Shown: one piece after another, positions 56,036 to 64,000 of the stretch | How the letters are laid out: each line of letters begins with the position of its first letter | How positions within the stretch are numbered: the first letter of the stretch is position 1 | Assembly (NCBI GenBank): GCA_907164885.2 | Contig: OU015499.1 | Coordinates: 159,399,489-159,463,488 of the forward strand | DNA: 64,000 bases | Source: Dolomedes plantarius | Lineage: Eukaryota; Arthropoda; Arachnida; Araneae; Dolomedidae | Direction of reading: 5' to 3' | Notes under the pieces: model-generated | Databases searched by the model: none | Told to the model about the DNA's origin: nothing | Seen by the model: the letters and a program-made list of their open reading frames with translations, nothing else | Translations under genes and position numbers: made by a program

Positions 56036-56811
56036 CCAGATGATCAGAAAGTGAGTATTCATTTGAAAAAGCAAGAATTCACGGAATAATATCGGTAGAG
56101 AAATAGAAACTGACACACATGCTTGGAATGACATGGGGTTTTATTACAACCACAAAAAAACCTTCAAAAATGGCCAACAGATGGCGCTTCGTGTGATAAG
56201 AAAGGCAATAATTCGAATAAAAAATTATGAAAAAGCAAGACGATGTTCTTCAGAACAAATGCTCAACATGTCGACCGTCATTCCTCATCAATAGCTGTAG
56301 TCGAGGGACAATGTTGTGAACGGCACTGTAGAGCATATCTGTATTTAGGGTGAGACATTGGCGTTGGATCAACTTGTCTTTTAGCATTCCTATTGATGTC
56401 GGTCCATCGTGAACTTCAAAATCACTCTCTTCACAGTTTGCAATTGTCATAGGACCTTTACCGGTTCGAATACTCTTCCTATGGCGATAGGTTCGTAAAG
56501 CTGCAGTAGCATTTTCCATTCTGATAGTACAGCTTCACTAACAGTGCCTTTTCCGGTAACGTAAACATGCTGCGATTGCTGGTGCATCTCTTTCCCTCTC
56601 TCATTCCAGCTCCTTTTATACACGATTGTTATGCAGTGTCACTGACGTTTTGCTGTCCAGAGCCCTCTGTTGGCCGTTTTTTTTAACTTTTTTGTGGTTT
56701 TAATAAAACCCCATGTCATTCCAAGCACGTGTGTCAATTTTTACTTCTCTACTTACATTATTCGGTGAATTATTACATTTTCAAATGTATAATCACTTTC
56801 TGAACACCCGG
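56036..56811 (-). mobile_element. 776-bp TIR element with TA duplication and clean empty site
   Basis: The left end CCAGATGATCAGAAAGTGAG and the reverse complement of the right end CCGGGTGTTCAGAAAGTGAT start TIRs of about 130 bp. It is bordered by TA (56034-56035 and 56812-56813). The homologous place in unit 2 (about 30416-30421, GATGTATTTAAA) has a single TA and no element. It contains only a transposase C-terminal remnant on the minus strand. Confidence 0.85.
56250..56519 (-). pseudogene. Transposase C-terminal remnant, Tc1/mariner-type
   Basis: An 89-codon minus frame ends in LYSAVHNIVPRLQLLMRNDG and RHVEHLF, the style of C-termini of IS630/Tc1/mariner-related transposases from arthropods. 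The catalytic motifs are absent, so the element is non-autonomous by internal deletion. The superfamily assignment leans on the TA duplication. Confidence 0.5.
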
Positions 56812-57059
56812 TATTTAAAAATATTAACAAAACTAGAGTACTGTCATAAAACACTAAATTCCAAAATACAATCACGTGCGATATCGCCTTTAAATAAACA
56901 CCGTCAAAACTGAGTTTGAATTTGATTTTGAAGGATATTCTCCCCACAGTGCGACAAAAAATATGTTGTTTACGATAGTAGAAAGTGGGTTACGTACCTG
57001 TAAGGGTAGGGTGATGCAATATTAAAGCCCACTGAAAAGAAATCTTTTCTCTCACACAG

Positions 57060-57369
57060 TGAGGACAAAGGATTTCTCTTCTGTGTGGGTACGATTATTC
57101 TTTTACATGATCGAGTTCAGAAAACCTTTTCTTACATTTAGAGCACACCAAGTCTTACCTCCATGGACAAGGAGATGCGTATTAAACTTCCCATGGAAAG
57201 AAAATCTTTTGTCACATACACTGCATGCGAAAGGTTTCTCTCCCAAGTGGGTGCGAAGATGTGTATTTTAAAACAACCCTGCCCAGAAAACCTTACCTCA
57301 CTTTGTACAGACGAAAGGTTTTTATCCTGTGTGGATGCGCAGATGTGTTAAACCATACTGTAGAGAAAA
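57060..57369 (-). pseudogene. Vestigial zinc fingers downstream of the stop, unit 3
   Basis: In the same frame after the TGA one reads [36 protein letters not shown] and FSFHGKFNTHLLVH, interrupted by several further stops (57361, 57313, 57295, 57277 region). The ancestral array was therefore at least four fingers longer. Confidence 0.75.
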
Positions 57370-59222
57370 TCATTTCTCACATACCGTGCAGGCGAAAGGT
57401 TTATCTCCTGTGTGGGTGCGGAGATGTCTTTTTAAATCCCGCTGTACAGCAAATTTCTTCTCACATACGGTGCAGGAGAAAGGTTTCTCTCCTGTGTGGA
57501 TGCGGAGATGCCTTCTTAAATTACCCTGTTGAGAAAATCTTCTCTCACATACAGTGCAGGCGAAAGGTTTCTCTCCTATGTGAGTGCGGAGATGTCTTTC
57601 TAAATGACCCTCTCCAGAAAATGACTTTTCACATACCGTGCAGGCGAAAGGTTTCTCTCCCGTGTGGATGCGGAGATGTATATTTAAAGCACCCTGTACA
57701 GAATATTTCTTCTCACATACAGTGCAGGCGAAAGGTTTCTCCCCTGTGTGGGTGCGGAGATGTGTTCTTAAATGACCCTGTCTAGAAAATCTTTTCACAC
57801 ATACAGTGCAGGAGAAAGGTTTCTCTCCTGTGTGGGTACGGAGATGTGTTCTTAAGTGACCCTGTTCAGAAAATCTTTTCTCACATACCGTGCAGGCGAA
57901 AGGTTTATCTCCTGTGTGGGTGCGGAGATGCCTTTTTAAATCACGCTGTACAGCAAATTTTTTCTCACATACAGTGCAGGAGAAAGGTTTCTCTCCTGTA
58001 TGGATGCGGAGATGTGTTCTTAAATTACCCTGTTGAGAAAATCTTTTCTCACATACCGTGCAGGCGAAAAGTTTTTCACCAGTGTGGGTGCGGAGATGTT
58101 TTTTCAAATCACCCTGTTCAGAAAACGCTTTCCAACATACAGTGCAGGAGAAAGGTTTCTCTCCTGTATGGGTGCGAAGATGTTTTCTTAAATCACCCCG
58201 TGAAGAACACTTTTTATCACACACAGTGCATTCGAAAGGTTTCTCTCCTGTGTGGGTGCGGAGATGAGTTTTTAGCTCATCCTGTCGAGAAAATCTTTTC
58301 TCACATACCGTGCAGGCGAAAGGTTTATCTCCTGTGTGGGTGCGGAGATGCCTTTTTAAATCACGCTGTACAGCAAATTTTTTCTCACATACAGTGCAGG
58401 AGAAAGGTTTCTCTCCTGTATGGATGCGGAGATGTGTTCTTAAATTACCCTGTTCAGAAAATCTTTTCTCACATACCGTGCAGGCGAAAAGTTTTTCACC
58501 AGTGTGGGTGCGGAGATGTTTTTTCAAATCACCCTGTTCAGAAAACGCTTTCCAACATACAGTGCAGGAGAAAGGTTTCTCTCCTGTATGGGTGCGAAGA
58601 TGTTTTCTTAAATCACCCCGTGAAGAACACTTTTTATCACACACAGTGCATTCGAAAGGTTTCTCTCCTGTGTGGGTGCGGAGATGAGTTTTTAGCTCAT
58701 CCTGTCGAGAAAATCTTTTCTCACATACATTGCATGCGAAAGGTTTCTCTCCTGTGTGGGTGCGGAGATGCCTTATTAAATTACTCTGTACATCAAATCT
58801 TCTCTCGCATACAGTGCATGCGAAAAGGTTCTCTCCTGTTTGGGTACAGGAAGTATTATCAGCAATGTGGTAGGAATGATGCGTATTTAAGGAGGCCGAC
58901 TGTGAAAATCTGTCAGATAAATTACATTCAAAAATTTCCTGGGTGCGAGAAAGAATCTGTGCACTGCAACTTGTTATATTTAGACTAATTCTACTTGTGT
59001 TACACGGAGAGAATTCTTCCGCTTTAGTAGGGTCTGGCTTGAAGGAATGGCTTTCGTTGGAAGGTTCTTTTAGACTGGAAATGCACGACATTTCCTTTTC
59101 TGGCATTCCGACGTTTCTGTACACGATGATGAGAAAACTAACTGCCAGCAATAAGTTGAATTTCAAAACTTGTGGACACCTCAAACATTCTAGTATCGCA
59201 TTGTACAATGTGTACCGAGCAC
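57370..59222 (-). CDS. C2H2 zinc-finger protein, unit 3 copy (17 complete fingers)
   Basis: The minus-strand exon starts after a CTTTGCAG acceptor (59223), with the likely start Met at 59104-59106 (MPEKEMSC), about 578 residues. An N-terminal non-finger part includes a decayed finger ([11 protein letters not shown], second Cys lost). Seventeen C2H2 fingers follow with TGEKP/TGDKP linkers; helices include [40 protein letters not shown] and GEGHLERH. Fingers 2-6 and 7-11 are an almost exact five-finger duplication. The frame ends inside finger 18 (FACTVCEK, then TGA). Fingers 3 and 8 have Cys instead of the usual Phe after CDKK. A hydrophobic stretch upstream of the start ([14 protein letters not shown]) is also open and may be 5' UTR or coding. 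Role: probable DNA-binding nuclear regulator, target unknown. Confidence 0.85.
57871..58731 (-). repeat. 420-bp tandem duplication inside the zinc-finger array
   Basis: 57871-58311 repeats 58291-58731 at an exact offset of 420 bp (five 84-bp finger repeats). The visible coding difference is G at 58035 against C at 58455 (Gln versus Glu in the finger helix QQGNL/EQGNL). Confidence 0.9.
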
Positions 59223-59267
59223 CTGCAAAGACAGGAGAAAGAAATTGAATGATATATATATAAACAT

Positions 59268-59622
59268 TTAGCACGCCAATGTTCCATAAAATGAACATCA
59301 AAGTTCTGAGAAAAATACTATTCGTATTGCTCTATAAAAATTAAGTCAATTGAGTATTGAATTTTTGGCATCGAGGTTACGTTAATAAAATAAAGTGTCT
59401 AGGGGGAAATTGTAATTTCAGCTTTTTTCTAATTTTCTAATTAATTAACGAAGTTCAAAAATTCATATAAAATTCAAAATTTATCAAATGTTTTTATAAA
59501 TGTGAGTAATTAAAAACGATCATTTTGTTTGTAGGACATAAGTTATGACAAAAAGGATTAAATTTTGTTACAATTAGGCAAGAAATTTGCTTATTTCAGA
59601 AATGGAACATTGGCGTGCAAAG
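59268..59622. mobile_element. MITE with piggyBac-like TIRs, unit 3
   Basis: The left TTAGCACGCCAATGTTCCAT and right AATGGAACATTGGCGTGCAA are inverted, as at 32252-32620. It is non-coding. Confidence 0.6.
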
Positions 59623-59984
59623 GTTAGTTTTTTTAACATGATAAAGTTTTATAGATTACAGTGCATAGAAATACTGATAAATTTTTTTCGAAATATCGAG
59701 AGGTTTTACTAAGCGTCGACGAAATGACATTGATCGACTTTCAGTTCCCCTGCTCCTCCTGTTTCACAAGCACATGTTCTATGACGTACCTCAAGGGAAT
59801 TATTCATAGCTGCCCCTGAAAAACGTGTTTGTTGTTAGACGTCGTATATAACTCAACTGGAGAGTCACATATATTGGAAATTAACGTTATACGGAGTTCT
59901 TATTCTTTTCCTTTGCTCTGCGAATTTCTTTCGCTAGTAAAGATACGTCACACTGATTAAATTCAAAACTATTTCGAACTGAAG

Positions 59985-60605
59985 AGGCACTTGATTATTT
60001 TTTCACATTATCTAATGATTCTGAAAACGAAGAATGCATTGATATTTGCCAACTGCCTCCAGAAGAAAGTGGATGTTTAACAGATGAGGAAGATATAAAT
60101 GAGGATATTTTGGGACCTGTTCTGCCAGTAAATGCTTGTGGTCAAGTCGAAATATCTACAAAAATAGATGTTAATGGAATATCTAATGAAGACGGATTTG
60201 ATCCTGAAATACCTTCAACTTCAAAGGGAAGACCGAATTTGAAGCGAAAACTAAAGTCAAAAGAGAAAAATATCCAATATTGGTGGGAAAAAATGAAAAA
60301 TTTAAAAAAATCCTAAAAACTGATAGCACTGAGAATATTTCTCAGATGTTTCCTAAGTTGGTTACCTTATGTCCAGTTGAAATATTTCACAAGTTCAGAC
60401 CAATAGAATATCTATTGCATTTATCAAATATCTTGGACCCTCTTGGATCTCGAGTTATGTGAGAGCGTCTATCCAGTGTTGAAAATCAAGAAAAGCATGA
60501 AATTTTCTTTAACAACTGTTTCTCATTACATAAGCTCTTTACGGAGTTGTCTGAAAAAGGTTTCAAAGAAACTGGCAAGATACCAGACTTTCGGACAGGA
60601 AGATG
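59985..60605 (+). pseudogene. piggyBac-like transposase N-terminal part, unit 3
   Basis: This is the best preserved N-terminus of the three copies. LDYFFTLSNDSENEECIDIC and QLPPEESGCLTDEEDINEDI, then LGPVLPV and a basic linker KGRPNLKRKLKSKEKNIQYW, are open to a stop at 60316. The next piece (ENISQMFPKLVTLCPVEIFH, 60280-60462) is in another frame. The acidic N-terminus and the following NFKKE-like linker are usual for piggyBac transposases; the catalytic domain is not in the window because a copia fragment takes over at about 60606. Dead as read. Confidence 0.7.
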
Positions 60606-61990
60606 TGTATAACGATGTGTTAGACATTGTTACTGCGGATCGAGAGTCACCGATCGATCTCGGAGATGCTGCTTCAGAGGACGTAAGAAAATCCTACGAA
60701 GCAAGACACAAAGCTTTTCTTAAGACCAATGCGTTACCTTAATTAATTCTTGTAAACAGCATGGACGATGCGGATACTGAGCTAACGACAACGTGAGATA
60801 CAGCAAAGTGTGTATAGGAAAAGTTACTACCTGTCTACGAGCAGAGCTCGGGCCAGCGAGTAGATCGTTTAATGAAGCAATTTTTTAGCTCAGGAAAAGA
60901 TGCTGCAGATGTCGAAACACATATTGCACGTCTGCAACGGAATTTCTGCGAACTGAATGACGAACTAAAAAGGTTGGTAAAAACGGAACTACCTGACTTA
61001 CTGCTCACGAGTCGAATTATGTCAACTCTCCCTGCAGACTATTTTGAATTCAAGAGTGTGTTGGAATCTGTCCCAGTGCAGGAGAGGACAATTAACAAAC
61101 TAACAGAACACCTTCGAATTATTGAAATGAGACTGCCCTCGAAGCAGAGTGAGAGAACAGCTCTTGTTGCTAAATCCTCAGCAAAGAAAACAGATAAACT
61201 AAAGACTGAGAAAAAGTGCTTTCACTGTCACAAGCCTGGACATATTGTAAAATACTGATACAAGAAAAGTGGTGTAAATAAACGACCTGATGGAGATGCC
61301 TTTGTAGGCAATGCTGTTGTTCCAGAAACAGATCTGTGGTTAGCTGACTCGGGTGTTTCAGCACATATGACGAACAGTGAAAAATATTTCCTGTCATACA
61401 AGCCGTTTTCTGTCCCTAAAGAAGTAAGAATAGGTAATAATGAAGTTATTCTGGTATATGGTGAAGGAATAATCAATGTGGAAATGATAGTCAACAAAAA
61501 GTGGGAAAGAAATCACCTGACAGATGTTTGGTATGTCCCAGAAGTAAGCAGAAATTTATTTTCTATTAGTAAAGCTGTTGACAAAGGTTTCAAATTCAAA
61601 GTTGATAAAAATGGATGTGCCTTTTTGAAAAATGGTGATGTGCGAATGACAGGCAAAAGAACATCTCGAGGCTTGTATGCAGTCGAAATGCGAGTGAGAA
61701 TGCCTGATGAAGCTGCTGATGTATACATTGCCTCAGAAGATACATCTTAGCTGTGGCATGAAAGATTATGTCACCAAAACAAGCGTCATGTGAAACAAAT
61801 TTGTTAAAAGAAAAGAGGTATTCGCGTTGAGGTCAGTGAAGAATTCTGTGAAGGATGTGTGCTCGGAAAACACCGAAAAAGTTTTGGCTCTAGAAAGAAT
61901 AGGCCACTGTGTGCTGGTGAGACTATTCATGCAGATGTCTGTAGCCCCATGCAACTGAGATCAATTAGAAGGTGAAGATATTTTGTTTGC
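60606..61990 (+). pseudogene. Copia-2 gag and protease region
   Basis: Gag pieces (FFSSGKDAADVETHIARLQR, SRIMSTLPADYFEFKSVLES) are open from 60872. The CCHC knuckle CFHCHKPGHIVKY is cut by a stop exactly where its last Cys belongs (61256-61258). In the same frame the protease motif LWLADSGVSAHM (about 61331) follows, then VWYVPEVSRNLFSISK and a stop at 61748. The pre-integrase motif LWHERLCHQNK lies just after that. Earlier stops at 60740 and about 60793 break the gag N-terminus. Confidence 0.85.
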
Positions 61991-62792
61991 TTTAAAGATG
62001 ACTTCTCAAGATATCGCAGTCTTCTTTATTGAGCACAAATTTGAAGTAGCAAACTGTATAAAAACCTTCATAAATGAAGCAGAAACTACTGGCAAAAGAA
62101 TCAAGGAGTTTAGGTGCGATGGTGGAAAAGAATTTGATAATGTTAAAGTACATGCAATCCTTGCCTCAAGGGGAATAACTTTAAATCTTGCCATGCCATA
62201 TACCCCAGAACAGAATGGTTCTGCAGAAAGAGAAAATCGCACACTCGTTGAAAGTTGAAGATCCTTGATACATGCTAAGAATCTCCCTGTCAGGTTGTGG
62301 ACTGAAACAGTCACCACTTTTTATATACTAAATAGAGTTGGACCCACAACATTAGAAGGCAAAAGTCCATATGAAATATGGTTCGAGAAAGAAACAACAA
62401 ACATTGATCATCTTCGTGTTTTTGGCACAGAATGTTTCGTGCATGTACCAAAACAAAAAAGGAAAAGGTGGGACAAGAAGAGTGAGATGGGCAACCTCGC
62501 AGGATATTGTGGTGATAAAGATGGTTACCGAATTTGGCTTCCAGTTGACGGTAAAGTTGTTTTGAGCCGTGGTGTCATATTTAAAGAGAAAGTCTTAATC
62601 TCCCTGAATCCATCTGAAATTCCACCAAATTTGAGTATCATTGAACAGAATACAAATTTGGATTGTACACTCAGTACAAATGATAACGTTGATCCTGAAA
62701 ATGAAGAAAATTTAATAATTGATCCTGCTGAAAGTTTGGAATCTGAGAAAGAGGACTGTGTAAATGGAGAAACATTGCAAACTCGTAGTTGA
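61983..62792 (+). pseudogene. Copia-2 integrase region
   Basis: The frame changes relative to gag (before about 61983). The rve-type integrase core shows DDFSRYRSLLF in a shifted frame, then EFRCDGGKEFDN (second Asp), then PEQNGSAERENR with the catalytic Glu. The chromodomain-less C-terminus GTECFVHVPKQKRKRWDKKS and GYCGDKDGYRIW follows. One stop at 62256-62258 separates the core from the C-terminal part. Integrase would insert cDNA into the genome; this copy is broken by the stop and frameshift. Confidence 0.85.
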
Positions 62793-64000
62793 AGAGTGAC
62801 TAAAATACCTTCCCATCTAAAGGATTATGTTTTATTGGCAGAGCATGATATCCCTGATTCATATGCCTCAGCAATGCAATCCAGTGATGCTGAAAGATGG
62901 AAGAAACCAATTGAGGACGAAATGGCCTCACTGAAGGAAAATTAAACTTGGGATCTTGTATATTTGCCCAAAGACAAGAAAGTGATTGCTAACAGATGGG
63001 TTTTCCGAATTAAAACTAAAGGTGATGCGTCTATTGATGGGTTCAAAGCGAGACTTGTGGCAAAAGGTTTTTCACTGAAGTCAGGCATCGACTATGATGA
63101 AACCTTCAGTCGTGTTGCACGATACGACACCGTTAGAATGCTGTTAAGTGTTGCTGCATCTGAAAATCTGCAGCTTCTACAGTTTGATATGAAAACTGCT
63201 TTTTTGTATGGTTAAATTTCAAGAAGTTTTTTATGAAGTAACCAGAAGGTCTTGATAATAAATCTGGTATCTATTTAATCTGTGTGCAGGCTAAACAGAA
63301 GTCTTTATGGTTTGAAACAAGCTCCACAATGCTAGAACAACATATTTCTTGACTTCATAGATAAACAAGGTATGAAATGCAGTAACTCAGACCTGTTTAT
63401 TTGTTCGGACAAATAATGTAAAGAAATTATTTGCTGTTATATACGTTGATGATGTATTTGCTGCTGGTAGTGATGAAAGTGAGATTTCATCATTTGTGAC
63501 CAAACTGAAAGATGAACTTTTAAGTGACAACTGGCTCATTGGACTGTTTTCTTGGAATGAACATCAAACGATTGCAAGATGGGTCTGTTTTTCTGGAGCA
63601 GAGTACTTACACAAGAAAGATTCTTAGTCGATTTAGAATGGCTGAAACAAATGCTGTTTCTATTCCATGCGAAAAAGGTGACAGAAATAAGAATGACAAT
63701 CCAGTTAGTGAAGATATGCGCTATCGTGAAGCAGTAGGAATCTTATGTATTTGGCTACAGGGTCACGTCCAGATATTCCACATGCAGTTAGTGTGATATC
63801 TGAAAGACTAGAAAATCCCAGGGTATCAGACTGGAATGCTGTGAAAAGAATTTTCAAGTATCTCAAAGGAACTTCAGGATATGGACTGTTATATCGAAGA
63901 AAATGTGAAAACAAACAGCTTGAGGTGTATACTGATGCAGACTATGCTGGTGACACTAAACTCGACATTCAAGAACTGGTATAGTTAGCAAGTTCACCGA
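62793..64000 (+). pseudogene. Copia-2 reverse transcriptase and RNase H region
   Basis: An open piece (62964-63215) carries the RT start KKVIANRWVFRIKTKGDASI, DGFKARLVAKGFSLKSGIDY and LLQFDMKTAFLYG. Shifted frames give RSLYGLKQAPQC (about 63310) and the catalytic IYVDDVF motif (about 63441). LDCFLGMNIKRLQDGSVFLE and the RNase H-like SRPDIPHAVSVISERL, then KRIFKYLKGTSGYGLLYRR and YTDADYAGD, follow. At least four frameshifts or stops separate these blocks; the last visible part (RHSRTGIVSKFT frame) runs off the edge. Confidence 0.85.

Larger units (their letters stand above)
52140..64000. repeat. Segmental duplication unit 3 (right part outside window)
   Basis: It matches unit 2 from 52340 (27186) to about 60605 (33805). 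Beyond that a copia element replaces the shared sequence up to the window end, so whether the rest of the unit continues cannot be seen. Confidence 0.8.
60606..64000 (+). mobile_element. Copia retrotransposon, 5'-truncated, continues beyond window
   Basis: Sequence departs from the piggyBac region of units 1 and 2 at 60606 and enters copia gag directly, without an LTR. Gag, zinc knuckle, protease, integrase, reverse transcriptase and RNase H follow in the normal copia order to the window edge. It is a different family from the copia at 22353-24472. Confidence 0.85.

Noticed and set aside
57846..58988. 380-codon plus-strand ORF across the unit 3 zinc-finger array, with similar ones at 30952-31647 and 57225-57785
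   Set aside because: These are antisense shadows. The repeated 84-bp finger unit happens to be open on the opposite strand, giving a periodic Cys-rich pseudo-protein ([12 protein letters not shown]).

Overview
This is an AT-rich, intron-scale eukaryotic window with no bacterial gene organisation. It carries C2H2 zinc-finger genes, TA microsatellites and a dense mix of nested transposable elements: Merlin, hAT, piggyBac, Tc1/mariner, copia, a BEL/Pao-like gag, a LINE ORF1 and tRNA-derived SINEs. Together these point to an arthropod nuclear genome. The repeat families look familiar from spiders, but the sequence alone does not fix the order.

The dominant structure is a tandem segmental duplication of about 27 kb. 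Three units lie in the same orientation, and each carries a C2H2 zinc-finger gene on the minus strand followed by a decayed piggyBac-like element on the plus strand. The zinc-finger exon begins (minus strand) at 619, 32150 and 59222. The first interval falls to about 26.6 kb once insertions private to unit 1 are subtracted, and the second is 27.1 kb. Unit 1 (cut by the window start) ends near 24665, unit 2 runs from about 27186 to 46326, and unit 3 starts near 52140 and runs off the right edge. Units 1 and 2 share the long non-coding block downstream of piggyBac (hAT-3, Merlin, two unexplained ORFs). Units 2 and 3 share the block upstream of the zinc-finger gene (hAT-2, BEL-like gag, unknown DNA).

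Unit by unit. Unit 1: partial zinc-finger gene; a long-TIR Tc1/mariner-type element in the TA tract; a retroposon tail; an ORF1-only LINE that itself holds a fold-back mariner; piggyBac; a 3 kb segment absent from unit 2; hAT-3; Merlin; a copia element with a precise TSD. Spacer 1-2: SINE, two copies of a hAT-1 end, a MITE and a hAT-1 coding remnant. Unit 2: hAT-2 remnant, BEL-like gag, a 10-finger gene, a MITE, piggyBac with a captured zinc-finger fragment, hAT-3 and a Merlin with an open catalytic ORF. Spacer 2-3: two MITEs, the other hAT-1 end, a GC-richer promoter-like island, a hAT element with a Tc1 copy inside it, and a hAT MITE. Unit 3: full-length but dead hAT-2, BEL-like gag, a small TIR element with a clean empty site in unit 2, a 17-finger gene with a recent five-finger duplication, the piggyBac N-terminal part, and a 5'-truncated decayed copia.

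The only plausible host protein genes are the three zinc-finger paralogues. Everything else recognisable is mobile DNA, mostly broken. Because the units are paralogous, insertions and lesions can be ordered: Merlin, hAT-3, the piggyBac stop and a hAT-2 frameshift predate the duplication, whereas the copia in unit 1, the 776-bp TIR element in unit 3 and the zinc-finger patch in unit 2 postdate it. The most unusual observation is a pair of hAT-1 termini with identical 8-bp flanks 22.1 kb apart, enclosing the whole of unit 2.
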